From: an uncultured Bacteroidota bacterium
GTDB taxonomy: Bacteria > Bacteroidota > Bacteroidia > Bacteroidales > UBA12481
Direction: 5' to 3'
NCBI GenBank assembly: GCA_903851365.1
Contig: CAINOB010000123.1
Location: 1 to 64,000, forward strand
Length of the DNA stretch: 64,000 nt
The notes under the pieces were generated by a model. It was not told where the DNA came from, did no database searches, and was given only the letters and a program-made list of their open reading frames with translations. Made by a program: the position numbers and the translations under genes. Positions 45,826 through 54,364 of this stretch are shown here, piece by piece (within the stretch, counting starts at the first letter, position 1; every line of letters begins with the position of its first letter).

Positions 45826-47103
45826 TTAACGGTAACTGATTTGAGCCTTCTGAAGTAATGCCTGTTGCTGTTCCTTGGTCAATGCCTTGAAAGCAGGGTC
45901 ATTCTGTAATTGAATCAAACGATTGTCCTGTTTACTTTGAGTAGTGGTAGTAGATGGAGGAGTGATTAAGGGTGCGGCTTGGGTACTAGAAGTCTGCTGT
46001 GCCTTCAAATTATCCCCATGGAGATACTTGAAATATTTATTTACAGCGGTCTTCCTTCCATCCGTTGTTGTTAGATCGGCATTTTCTAATCCCTTATATC
46101 GTTCATCCAATGTCTTATACTGACCCGTTGGCTTTCCTTTTTTATCCAGAATTGGTTCCTGGTTCTTATCTTGAATGTTTTGCAGAAGATCTACAGTGGT
46201 AAGAAAATCACCCTCGTTTAAATTGTAATCTTGTCCTTTTGAATCTTTTGGAGTAAAATAGGCCTGTTTGGAAGATGGTTTCTCAGCGTTGACTTCCTTC
46301 TGCTTATCACCTCGTTGATCAATCAGGCCGCTCTGAATATTTCCCTGCTGGTCAATTTGTCCGCTCCGTATCGCTCCAGCTAATCTTGCCAGGTTCTCTT
46401 TGTCTGGTAAGGTTTCGTCCCAGAACTGAGATTTGTTTTGGGATTTCAGTTTCTCTAATTCAAGAGCCTGATCTTTGGATAACTGCCTTTGGGTCTCCAG
46501 ATATAACATTCTGTCCTTAGAATTCTCCTGGCGCGTTAACTCATTCTGTTTCCATTGTGCCTGACGATCTTTATCGGATTCATCACTCTGCATCTTCCAC
46601 CGGTTCATCCACTCTTCATTTCCCCGGTTATATTGGTAATCCTGTAACATGAGTTGCAGTTGTTCGGCATTGGCCCTTTGCTCCTGGTTCATCTGTTGGT
46701 TCCAGAGTTCATCCATCCTTGCGATGTCAAGTTGGGACGTTCCTTTAACAGGTGATATCGGGGCACCCTTTGAAGCTCCATAAGCGGAGAATAAAGATTT
46801 AACCACATTCCCAAGTCCATTAACCATTCCCTGAGCAGCTACTCTCCGCTGCTGACGGGCGAGTTCATCCTGAGTTTTTGCCTGATTGTCATGGACTAAA
46901 CCCAAAAAAGGATTTGTACTCCACTGTTTAGGTTGAGGGGTCACGTCTACCGTCGAAGATACCATTCCTGATTTCACATTGGGATTCATGCGATTGCGAA
47001 AATCCGTCGCCGGATCAATCAGGTTGAAAGGTTTCGGTCCGGGCATCTTGCTGAAAAGGGCTAATGCCTTCGCGTAGTCGGTGGTGGGATCCTGTGTGCT
47101 CAT
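45826..47103 (-). CDS. Internal virion/ejection-like protein, Gln-rich
   Basis: This is a 425-residue protein. The start is set at ATG 47103 (MSTQDPTTDYAKALALFSKM), 11 bp below the stop of the upstream gene; an in-frame start inside that gene is less likely. It is helical and Gln/Arg-rich (QQRRVAAQGMVNGLGNVVKS, DRQAQWKQNELTRQENSKDR), with a glutamine-threonine C-terminus. This composition and its position after a glycine-rich membrane-active-like protein resemble podoviral ejection proteins. No enzyme motif is seen. Confidence 0.7.
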   Translation of the reverse strand: MSTQDPTTDYAKALALFSKMPGPKPFNLIDPATDFRNRMNPNVKSGMVSSTVDVTPQPKQWSTNPFLGLVHDNQAKTQDELARQQRRVAAQGMVNGLGNVVKSLFSAYGASKGAPISPVKGTSQLDIARMDELWNQQMNQEQRANAEQLQLMLQDYQYNRGNEEWMNRWKMQSDESDKDRQAQWKQNELTRQENSKDRMLYLETQRQLSKDQALELEKLKSQNKSQFWDETLPDKENLARLAGAIRSGQIDQQGNIQSGLIDQRGDKQKEVNAEKPSSKQAYFTPKDSKGQDYNLNEGDFLTTVDLLQNIQDKNQEPILDKKGKPTGQYKTLDERYKGLENADLTTTDGRKTAVNKYFKYLHGDNLKAQQTSSTQAAPLITPPSTTTTQSKQDNRLIQLQNDPAFKALTKEQQQALLQKAQISYR

Positions 47104-47113
47104 ATTGTAAGTA

Positions 47114-47770
47114 TTAACTACCTGACCAATCGCCAGCAGGATTTGTATAAGTGAACCCACCGCCTCCGCCACCGCCTCCGATACCACCACCAGCAAACTT
47201 GGCTAATGAACCTAAGCCACTGATAGCACTATTAGCTAGCTCAAAAGGGGCTTGGATCATATTCTCCGCAGCTGTGGAATAGTTCTGAGCCCTTCCCATT
47301 TGCTGGTTCATTTTAGCCTGCAACCATTGAGCAAGTCTGGTTTGGTAACTCTGAGTAAGTTGATCCTGACGATCGGTACCGTAACCCACCAATTTGTTGA
47401 CAGCATCCCCATATTGCTGAGTTGCAACTTTCCTCCCGGATAATTGATTTTCAAAAGTGGCTCCACCGGTGACGGCGTTATTATTCTGGCCGATCAGGGT
47501 TTCCGAGAGAGTTCTTTTGAGTTGCTCTAGGGCACTGGAAACGGCTTCGGTCTGAAGGAAGGAGGTACCGGATTCCTTTTTATACCAACTTCCCAAGTCG
47601 GAGATCTGGTTGTTTACGGTATCCTCTGCCTTTTGATTCCACTCCCCAGCTTTATCATACTGTTTCTTAATCCCTTGCCCGTAAAATCCGGCAATTCCTC
47701 CAAGGGGACCGCCTAAAATACCACCCAATAGTGGTAAGTTATTCATTAACCATGAAGATTGATCTGCCAT
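47114..47770 (-). CDS. Internal virion protein, T7 gp14/P22 ejection-like
   Basis: This 218-residue protein has a glycine-rich hydrophobic N-terminus (LPLLGGILGGPLGGIAGFYG), a long helical Gln-rich middle (QLTQSYQTRLAQWLQAKMNQ) and a poly-glycine C-terminus (about residues 194-205). The layout is like small podoviral ejection proteins that form a channel across the host envelope. It starts a minus-strand operon with the two large internal proteins. Confidence 0.7.
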   Translation of the reverse strand: MADQSSWLMNNLPLLGGILGGPLGGIAGFYGQGIKKQYDKAGEWNQKAEDTVNNQISDLGSWYKKESGTSFLQTEAVSSALEQLKRTLSETLIGQNNNAVTGGATFENQLSGRKVATQQYGDAVNKLVGYGTDRQDQLTQSYQTRLAQWLQAKMNQQMGRAQNYSTAAENMIQAPFELANSAISGLGSLAKFAGGGIGGGGGGGGFTYTNPAGDWSGS

Positions 47771-47905
47771 GACAATTGTTGATTAATCGGGTGAAAAGTA
47801 CATTCCGGAACAGATAAACGAATGTCTAATTGTAGCGAGGTTCATCGTAATACTCACTAAGATAGAAGTACTCCACTTTACCTTTACCCGGACTAATATT
47901 TCGTT

Positions 47906-48439
47906 ATGCCTAAATTGTATTTGAGTGAGGAAGAGAAGAAAGAGGCGGTTCTCTATATGTGGGGATACGGGTTATCCGTTGCCAAAACAAAGTATAACGT
48001 CAGTTGCCAGGCGTTATACAACTGGCGGGACGAATTAATTAAAAAGGGTGTACTTGAGCACATCAGCGCCGAAGAAGCAGCTGCAAAATTGGAGGTTCGT
48101 TTCGGTGCCCAGACAGCACCCATGCTGGTTGCCGAGTTGGAGGAATCCGACCATTCCCCATTGGAGTATCTGAAAGAAAGCCTGAAGACCCGGATGGAGG
48201 TTCTGAGAACTATCAACCGGTTACTACCTAAGGCAAAGAGTCTCCGCGATGTAAACGATTGTCTGAGGGCCCTGAATGAAGGTATCGAAAGTCACTCGGT
48301 AACCAATCCGCTGGCCCAACTTCCGGATAAGAAATCAATGTGGTCAGCGACGGAACTCATCCTGAAGCACAGAAGAGAATTAGAAGAGGCAAAAACAAAT
48401 CAAAAAGCTATTGACATTACACACGAAGAAGTAAAATGA
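47906..48439 (+). CDS. HTH protein, alternative small terminase candidate
   Basis: This 177-residue protein has an N-terminal transposase-like HTH (LSEEEKKEAVLYMWGYGLSV, AKTKYNVSCQALYNWRDELI) followed by a helical region (SLKTRMEVLRTINRLLPKAK). Such proteins are often small terminase subunits, but the gene is 22 kb from the large subunit and its stop overlaps the tail-hub ATG. A regulator of tail genes is the alternative. Confidence 0.65.
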   Translation: MPKLYLSEEEKKEAVLYMWGYGLSVAKTKYNVSCQALYNWRDELIKKGVLEHISAEEAAAKLEVRFGAQTAPMLVAELEESDHSPLEYLKESLKTRMEVLRTINRLLPKAKSLRDVNDCLRALNEGIESHSVTNPLAQLPDKKSMWSATELILKHRRELEEAKTNQKAIDITHEEVK

Positions 48440-51207
48440 AAAACTTAAAAGCTATCGAGTTAAAGGGAATCGACCGTAGTGGGGGACGATTCACTGATAT
48501 GGGTATTCTGCAGGAATCCATGAACGTGGCTAAACGTAAATCCGCTTTATATGAGGTCATCGGTAAGAAAGAAGTTAAAGCAGAATATGTCTTTGACCTG
48601 GAATCCTATGACTTCCTTTACCGGTTCCCGGCTCTTAACGATTTGATCGGGGCCCTGGATTCGGAGCACAAAGTTTATCGCATTACACCAACCGAAGAAA
48701 CGGAGATCCTAACTTACGTGGGCAACATTCAATTAATCACCCACCTGGGAAATATTCTGATTGTTCATACGGACCTGAATGGTTATAATGTTAAGTACGA
48801 TCCTGACGCTGATACCTTCACGGAATTATCTTCCCTTCCTGTCCCTCAGTTTTTTTGCCGGCCGGATCTCAATCGAAGATTGGAGAATGGAGAAACCGAT
48901 CAAAAAGCTGTATTCAAAGATGCAATGGCTGAATTAACCTATAAATTATCAGGATATCGTAAAGATGGATATATGGAAGGTCATGTGCTATGCGTCATGG
49001 CGTGGAGGTTGTATGACAATACGTACATTAAACACTCCCAGGTAATGCATCTCCGTCTGGGGACCAATGATTTGTATATTGACGGTACCTCGACGGCATT
49101 ACCGGTTATTACCGGGTACCAATTCAAGGAGCTGACTGTAGATAAGATAGCGGGTCAGTACTTCTTCAATACCACTGATAAGGCGTTATTGAATGAATGG
49201 ACCGGAATAGCAGTCAGTTTGTGTCTCTTTATTTCCCAACCGATATCGGAATTCGTATTTGATGAAGATAAATCGAATTATGAATTCACCGCGGGAGGCA
49301 GTGGGGCAACGGCACCCATGATAATCAACAAGGATATTAAAAACTTGGATCGTTCCGTTACGGAGTTTTATAAGATTCATGAAATTGCTTTGGCTGATAT
49401 CATTAAAGGGGGCGAAACTGAACTGTTTTACCCTGATGCCGGTCCAATCGATATTCTCGCAACAAAACCGCTCTTGCCTATTGATGAATCCTCCCATCAC
49501 CTGTTTACCGCGCATAATTCCTACCTATATAATTCCCGTCTCCATCACTGTAATCTGAACACACACTTGAACCTGGGGCTCAACATGAACGCATACGCTT
49601 TGGAGGATTCCGGAGGTTCAACAGGGCCAACTTACGATTATGCTGTCAATGCCTGGGGATTTGTGGGTTATACCCCATTAGCTCCCGCTGATGTATGGAC
49701 TTTGACTCAGGTAGTATTTCTAAGAACCACCGAAGGTGAGCGCGTTGTGGTGAATAGTTTTAAGCAGATCGATGGAGACGTCACTGTGTGGGAACATGAT
49801 TCTCTTCCGGACACTATTTTGTTAAATGTTGTCCTTTCCTACCCGGATCTCCGAGCTTATAAAATGAAGTTTTATTTATACAATCAATCTACTGGCAAAT
49901 ATTACTCGGTTCTATGTATGGATGGGGATTTTTACAGTTTGACACCAAGTTCATTTCACAATTACTCGTCTTACATGAACTGGAATGTTATAAACAACAG
50001 ACCTCAACCCAGGGAGATTGATCTATCCAATCCGGGGACGGAGATATCGGATGTGCAGTATTTGGCAGCTACCCAAGGATTATCCAACAGAATCGTGATT
50101 GATACGAACCGGATTCAGGTTACCGGGCTCAATAACCCCTTTACGTTTCCTTCTGCGAATTCTTACCGGGTTGGAGCGCATGGAAACATAGTCTTAAAGA
50201 CTTGTGCCATGGGAGAGGCGATTTCCGCGGGGCAATTTGGGCAATTTCCACTCTATGTTTTCAGTTCCCAGGGAGTCTATGCTTTGCAGGTGGGAAGTGG
50301 AGAGGTTCTATATGCCTCTATTTTGCCTTTAAATTCCGATGTGGTATCTAATATCAATTCCATTATTAATGTCGGCGCGGGGGTGGTTTACGCGACCACC
50401 AGGGGGTTATTCCTTATCAGTGGAAGTCAGGTGGTGGAACTTTCCAGCGCGGTGGAGGGGAAACTCGATAATCCGATACTTACGAATAACGAGTACCTCG
50501 GGTACCTGAACACAGATTGCCTGGTTACCTTAAGTGGATATCTCTCAAGCGTTCCCTTTATCGATTACCTGGCGGATGCTATAATCGGATTCGACCGGAA
50601 GAACCGGGAGTTGATCGTATCAAAAAAAGAGCTTAGCAATCTGAGCGATTGGCAGGGTTCAGGGTCCGGATCTGGCGAAAGAGACTGGCCGGGAAAGGGT
50701 GTGGGGATCCCGATGCTCGATGATGCCACCCGGGCCGGATACAGTTATGTCTATTCTTTCTTAAGTAAAGAGTGGTCCAAGATCACCCAGCGGTGGTATT
50801 GTTTTCTGGATAGTTATCCCGATATCCTTGGTGTGGTTGGGAATTGCATGTACAATCTATGTGAAGAATCTACGGAGCCGAACCAATACATGATACAGAC
50901 CCGTCCAATCACCCTGGCGCAACACACTTTTAAGAAGATTTGCTCGGCCAACCTGTATGGACACTTCGAGCCGGAGAAAAACACATTGCATTCCTTTTAT
51001 GTCTTCGGTAGTCAGGACGGACAAAAGTGGTATCCTCTGCAGGGACAACAGCAACCATTCCTTCCACATGAGTTCGTGACTATCCAGCGGGCGGATGGAT
51101 GGTGCAAGTATTTTATATTTCTGGCTGCCGGCCAACTTTCCCTGGATTCTATTCTGGAACACATCGAGGTTGAATTCGACGAACGGTATAAGAGTAAGTT
51201 GAGATAA
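48436..51207 (+). CDS. Tail hub / P22 gp10-like packaged-DNA stabilisation protein
   Basis: This 923-residue, all-beta protein has repeated blades of a propeller-like fold (SEHKVYRITPTEETEILTYV; LITHLGNILIVHTDLNGYNV; INVGAGVVYATTRGLFLISG; GQFPLYVFSSQGVYALQVGS). The pattern of short beta repeats with VYAL and GLFLIS-like strands is typical of podoviral nozzle or hub proteins. It follows an HTH gene with a 4-bp overlap and ends with a stem-loop terminator. Confidence 0.7.
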   Translation: MKNLKAIELKGIDRSGGRFTDMGILQESMNVAKRKSALYEVIGKKEVKAEYVFDLESYDFLYRFPALNDLIGALDSEHKVYRITPTEETEILTYVGNIQLITHLGNILIVHTDLNGYNVKYDPDADTFTELSSLPVPQFFCRPDLNRRLENGETDQKAVFKDAMAELTYKLSGYRKDGYMEGHVLCVMAWRLYDNTYIKHSQVMHLRLGTNDLYIDGTSTALPVITGYQFKELTVDKIAGQYFFNTTDKALLNEWTGIAVSLCLFISQPISEFVFDEDKSNYEFTAGGSGATAPMIINKDIKNLDRSVTEFYKIHEIALADIIKGGETELFYPDAGPIDILATKPLLPIDESSHHLFTAHNSYLYNSRLHHCNLNTHLNLGLNMNAYALEDSGGSTGPTYDYAVNAWGFVGYTPLAPADVWTLTQVVFLRTTEGERVVVNSFKQIDGDVTVWEHDSLPDTILLNVVLSYPDLRAYKMKFYLYNQSTGKYYSVLCMDGDFYSLTPSSFHNYSSYMNWNVINNRPQPREIDLSNPGTEISDVQYLAATQGLSNRIVIDTNRIQVTGLNNPFTFPSANSYRVGAHGNIVLKTCAMGEAISAGQFGQFPLYVFSSQGVYALQVGSGEVLYASILPLNSDVVSNINSIINVGAGVVYATTRGLFLISGSQVVELSSAVEGKLDNPILTNNEYLGYLNTDCLVTLSGYLSSVPFIDYLADAIIGFDRKNRELIVSKKELSNLSDWQGSGSGSGERDWPGKGVGIPMLDDATRAGYSYVYSFLSKEWSKITQRWYCFLDSYPDILGVVGNCMYNLCEESTEPNQYMIQTRPITLAQHTFKKICSANLYGHFEPEKNTLHSFYVFGSQDGQKWYPLQGQQQPFLPHEFVTIQRADGWCKYFIFLAAGQLSLDSILEHIEVEFDERYKSKLR

Positions 51208-51240
51208 TCTTATCTTCCATGCGGAGAAAAAGTTACGAAG

Positions 51241-51269
51241 GGGCGATAGAAGTATCGTCCTTTCTGCAT
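51241..51269 (+). terminator. Terminator after the tail hub gene
   Basis: GGGCGATA (51241-51248) and TATCGTCC (51253-51260) form an 8-bp stem with one G-T pair and a GAAG loop, followed by TTTCTGCATTTTT. It closes the plus-strand tail operon. Confidence 0.7.
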
Positions 51270-51690
51270 TTTTATTCAATAATTTATACAGTATTTTGGT
51301 GTCGGTCTCGAAAATTACGGGGGATAGACCAATATTCATGTATAATGTAATGTATTATTTTACATTAATTGAATGAATCTCGGGGGATAGATTTCCGTTA
51401 AGACCAGAGGGAGTGAGAATGTTAACCAACTGGCTAAATCCTTAATTGATTGATGTACTTTGTTTTACGAATTAACTTGAATTTTCAAGTTTAATTGAAC
51501 CCCTTTTTCACCCTTCAACTTCAAGAATGTAACATTTGTTACAATATTGTAACGTTTGTTACAAAAACAAACCCCGGTGGTTGGCGAGGCTTAATGCTTT
51601 GATTATGTTGTATCCGGTCGGTTTCCTCCCCGGTTACGCCAGAGGGTTATAATTCCAAGGATTATCACAACGGTAACTGCAATCTGTGCC
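51270..51690. promoter_or_regulatory. AT-rich convergent intergenic region with multiple dyads and direct repeats
   Basis: There is no convincing gene here. The region holds an 11-bp direct repeat CGGGGGATAGA (51318-51328, 51381-51391). Between the copies is a dyad, TAATGTAA (51343-51350) / TTACATTA (51360-51367). A dyad ACTTGAA-TT-TTCAAGT lies at 51475-51490. Two tandem 16-bp palindromes, TGTAAC-N4-GTTACA, lie at 51528-51543 and 51548-51563, 20 bp apart. Both flanking operons end here. A replication origin, partition site or repressor operator are options. Confidence 0.75.
51528..51563. promoter_or_regulatory. Tandem palindromic sites TGTAAC-N4-GTTACA
   Basis: The sites are TGTAACATTTGTTACA (51528-51543) and TGTAACGTTTGTTACA (51548-51563). 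The 20-bp period places them on nearly the same DNA face two turns apart, as for cooperative binding of a dimeric protein. Confidence 0.8.
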
Positions 51691-51691
51691 A

Positions 51692-51913
51692 TCATTTGTT
51701 TATCGCCATATTACCGGCTTTCATGGCTTCTTTGAGGGTGTCAAAAGAACCAATCCATATCGATAACCGAATTCCTTTGGGTCCTTTAACTTTTCGGAGC
51801 TGCCATGTGGTTTCATCAAAATTCTTCCGGGGGCACATGATGATACAGTCTCCCTTCCTCCAACCAGCACCTTCCGGTAACCATCCGATCTTATATCTTC
51901 CGAATATTTTCAT
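51692..51913 (-). CDS. Hypothetical small protein, end of early operon
   Basis: This 73-residue basic protein starts MKIFGRYKIGWLPEGAGWRK, with a beta-like middle (GIRLSIWIGSFDTLKEAMKA). It overlaps the upstream gene stop by 4 bp. No family was recognised. Confidence 0.6.
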   Translation of the reverse strand: MKIFGRYKIGWLPEGAGWRKGDCIIMCPRKNFDETTWQLRKVKGPKGIRLSIWIGSFDTLKEAMKAGNMAINK

Positions 51914-52095
51914 TTTCTTCCATTGATTACATCGTTGAAAAACTTAATGAATCCCGAATCCTCTTCTTCTATAGGATCAATCTTTAGAATATTGATTCGC
52001 TCGATGATCTTCCGGCCAGCCTCCCTTTCGCTTGGGGCATCCACATCGGTCTTCATCTTCTTGCCGAAGAATTCAAAATAGACGGTAAATTTCAT
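51910..52095 (-). CDS. Hypothetical small protein
   Basis: This 61-residue protein has an N-terminal beta segment (MKFTVYFEFFGKKMKTDVDA) and a helical part with ISOLEUCINE-rich pattern (REAGRKIIERINILKIDPIE). It is coupled to both neighbours by 4-bp overlaps. Function is unknown. Confidence 0.6.
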   Translation of the reverse strand: MKFTVYFEFFGKKMKTDVDAPSEREAGRKIIERINILKIDPIEEEDSGFIKFFNDVINGRK

Positions 52096-53159
52096 TTTAA
52101 TGAGAAGTTGGTTCTGTCAAATTCCCCGTGCTTAGGATGAATGAACCAGGCAGATTGGCTGGGTCCGGCATGCCGACCGTCTTTATGGTCATAGGCATCG
52201 GTCCCCTGTACACTTCCGCTGCAGCTGTATAATGGATGATCCATGGGTTGGTGCCAATGCCCGAATATCATTTTGTGAAATCCGATCTCGTTTCTCTTTG
52301 CAAAATACTCATCCATCATCAGACCCATTCTTGCGGTTGCTTCCTTGGCAATCTTCCTTTCAATACTATACCAGGGGATCCCCATCCAGCCTCTTATATT
52401 ATGGCCGTGGAGAATCAGGTATCTCCGGTTGAGAATGCCGATCACAATTTCGTAAGCAGGATAAATATTAAACTCGATGTTTGACTGTTCCTTAGTATAT
52501 ATCCGGGCAATTTCCCCGACCAGGTAGTTCATGGAGTTTAATCCGGCTTCTTTAGCTTGAGGCTTCTTGGTTAATCTCGAATGATTATCCTCACATAAAA
52601 AATGAACCACCACCTTTGAGAAGTGGGGGGCAACAAACATGATTTGTCTGGCGAGCAATTCCCCGGCACGTACCACCTGAACCGGTGAGGGGAATGCATT
52701 GGTAATCTTTAGTTCATCGTGGATATCCCCGCTGATCAGGTCTCCCGTGACCAGGATGTGTAATTCATCAATCCGATAGGCCAATCGATGTAATTGTACC
52801 CATTTGACAACGCTCTCAGTATAATTCATGCAGCGAGCGTCACATATTTCAGGATTGTATTCATTAAAGCCTTCGATTTCATCCGGATTCTGAACACTAC
52901 CCATGTGAGTGTCTGATATATGCATAACCGCGGCGCAGATACTTTTCCCAGGCATAGTCTTCCGGGGTCGGTGATAGTAGATAGGAACTTGGGGGATTGC
53001 GGATATCGCCTCCTCCACCTGGGCAAAGAACAGTTCTAATTTTCCATGTTCCTGCCGGTAGATATCCAATACTCCTTCGAGTTTCTTAATCTGCTTGCGG
53101 AGTTCCGTGGAGACTTCTCCATGCTTCTCCTTTAGTTCATTTTCGCTGATTCCGGTCAT
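52092..53159 (-). CDS. Metallophosphoesterase (calcineurin-like)
   Basis: This 355-residue phosphoesterase has the metal-binding motifs in order: AVMHISDTHMGSV (DTH, about residue 82), LVTGDLISGD (about 140), CEDNHSR (DNH, about 193), LHGHNI (about 256) and FGHWHQP (GHWH, about 297). An N-terminal coiled coil (LRKQIKKLEGVLDIYRQEHG) precedes it. It probably acts on DNA ends or a nucleotide during replication or recombination; the exact substrate is unknown. It overlaps both neighbours by 4 bp. Confidence 0.88.
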   Translation of the reverse strand: MTGISENELKEKHGEVSTELRKQIKKLEGVLDIYRQEHGKLELFFAQVEEAISAIPQVPIYYHRPRKTMPGKSICAAVMHISDTHMGSVQNPDEIEGFNEYNPEICDARCMNYTESVVKWVQLHRLAYRIDELHILVTGDLISGDIHDELKITNAFPSPVQVVRAGELLARQIMFVAPHFSKVVVHFLCEDNHSRLTKKPQAKEAGLNSMNYLVGEIARIYTKEQSNIEFNIYPAYEIVIGILNRRYLILHGHNIRGWMGIPWYSIERKIAKEATARMGLMMDEYFAKRNEIGFHKMIFGHWHQPMDHPLYSCSGSVQGTDAYDHKDGRHAGPSQSAWFIHPKHGEFDRTNFSLK

Positions 53160-53572
53160 CGGAGTACCCCTTCATTTTTAAGTCTTAAAATATCCTCTTT
53201 GTGTCCCCAATAGATGGTTCCACCGGCCTGTCCATGGTGATCATCGAACCGGTGGTCCTCCATAGCTTGCCGATACCCGGTCCCCATTTTGAAATTACAG
53301 AACACGACAAAATCCCTTTCCGCGAGAAAATTGTTTTTGGTAAGTTTCCCTACCATGGTCTGGCAGATAAAGAAATTATCATGCTTACTGCGGAGTTCAG
53401 CTTCCGATATCCCCTTCACTCCGGGAACAACCGGGATGGGGGTTTCTTTAACTGTCTCTTTTGGCAAACTTTCACTAAAGAATTTATTGCAATCGTAACA
53501 CCGGTAATTCTGGATTCCGGCATGGGTGCCGTTCTTACTAATACGGGAAGATCCACATTTTGGGCAAATCAT
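53156..53572 (-). CDS. Zinc-ribbon protein with IS1-like N-terminal domain
   Basis: This 138-residue protein begins with a zinc ribbon (CPKCGSSRISKNGTHAGIQN, then RCYDCNKFF) of the IS1 InsA N-terminal type. The rest (ICQTMVGKLTKNNFLAERDF) has no known domain. It is not a transposase by itself. The zinc ribbon suggests nucleic-acid or protein contact in replication, coupled to the phosphoesterase. Confidence 0.75.
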   Translation of the reverse strand: MICPKCGSSRISKNGTHAGIQNYRCYDCNKFFSESLPKETVKETPIPVVPGVKGISEAELRSKHDNFFICQTMVGKLTKNNFLAERDFVVFCNFKMGTGYRQAMEDHRFDDHHGQAGGTIYWGHKEDILRLKNEGVLR

Positions 53573-53646
53573 AATTTAAAGATTTAAGTTTTCATCATTG
53601 TGCGAGAGATCGCTTTCATGATGTTAAAGTACCCTGGGTCTTATCT

Positions 53647-53787
53647 TTATGAGGGACAATTAAATTGTAAATACATACAATTACTTCTAATCCATGCTAA
53701 TACAATAATATTACCATGGGCTTTCCTGAATTCCTGCCGGGTTAGATCATTTATCCAACCATTCGGGGTTAACCAATCGTATTTCAT
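53647..53787 (-). CDS. Small 46-residue protein, coupled to the upstream gene
   Basis: ATG at 53785-53787 overlaps the upstream stop (ATGA), and the frame ends with TAA at 53647. The protein starts MKYDWLTPNGWINDLTRQEF and continues RKAHGNIIVLAWIRSNCMYL. The overlap and in-frame length support a real gene. Function is unknown. Confidence 0.6.
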   Translation of the reverse strand: MKYDWLTPNGWINDLTRQEFRKAHGNIIVLAWIRSNCMYLQFNCPS

Positions 53788-53999
53788 GAGGTAAAATGTT
53801 TACACAGTAATCCTATGAATTCGGTTTCTGTACGATGATTAATAGTGTTCTTCCATCCCCGCGGATGCTCGAGAAAAATCTCGATATAAAACTGACAGCT
53901 ATTCCGGGTTAAGCAATGCTGGCAGCCATGTTGTTCCCCTGGTTGTTTCAAGGGAATCTTGATTGTATAATCAATCTCGGGTTTGTGGGTATCGCTCAT
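53784..53999 (-). CDS. Hypothetical small cysteine/histidine-rich protein
   Basis: This is a 71-residue protein. The start at 53999 gives an ATGA overlap with the upstream stop; an in-frame ATG three codons earlier is possible. It has a Cys/His cluster (GEQHGCQHCLTRNSCQFYIE, then LLCKHF), perhaps a zinc site. No family was recognised. Confidence 0.6.
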   Translation of the reverse strand: MSDTHKPEIDYTIKIPLKQPGEQHGCQHCLTRNSCQFYIEIFLEHPRGWKNTINHRTETEFIGLLCKHFTS

Positions 54000-54196
54000 C
54001 TTCTCCATCCGATCGCTTTAGAAATTTCGGATGCTTCACCTTCCGGCAAGGCATTTCGTTTCTGTGCTATAACTTTTGCATAATATTCGCCGGCTTCTCC
54101 CTGAAAAATTGGATCACCGGTACTAGCGAACCTCCATAGCGTCAGCAAGGCATAATAATCCATGCTGTCGATTCTTTGTTTTTGTTCTGGGGTCAT
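53996..54196 (-). CDS. Conserved small phage protein (MTPEQKQRIDSM type)
   Basis: This 66-residue protein starts MTPEQKQRIDSMDYYALLTL and continues WRFASTGDPIFQGEAGEYYA, then KVIAQKRNALPEG. This pattern occurs in many phage early regions; its function is unknown. The start at 54196 (in-frame with an earlier Val/Trp-rich extension) is the family-like one. Confidence 0.7.
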   Translation of the reverse strand: MTPEQKQRIDSMDYYALLTLWRFASTGDPIFQGEAGEYYAKVIAQKRNALPEGEASEISKAIGWRR

Positions 54197-54207
54197 TTCT
54201 TGATTTT

Positions 54208-54339
54208 TTATAGGCCAAACAACCATCCCAGAATCAGAACCAAAACTATGATGACTAGAATTCGGGATATCGGAACCATTTGCTGGTCGCGTTTGGCGGT
54301 TTTCTCTTCGTAATACAGGTCGATTTCTTCTTGTTTCAT
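54208..54339 (-). CDS. Small single-pass membrane protein
   Basis: This 43-residue gene starts with ATG at 54337-54339 and ends with TAA at 54208. It begins MKQEEIDLYYEEKTAKRDQQ and ends in a membrane helix (ISRILVIIVLVLILGWLFGL). Position between early genes in the same strand supports it. Confidence 0.65.
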   Translation of the reverse strand: MKQEEIDLYYEEKTAKRDQQMVPISRILVIIVLVLILGWLFGL

Positions 54340-54364
54340 GGTGAATTGATTTAGGGGATTCATT

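Noticed and set aside
53156..53572. IS1-like insertion sequence
   Set aside because: Only an InsA-like zinc ribbon is present; no transposase domain or terminal inverted repeats were seen.
53600..53794. Plus-strand 64-residue reading frame
   Set aside because: It is antisense to the small coupled minus-strand gene at 53647-53787 and has no ribosome site.
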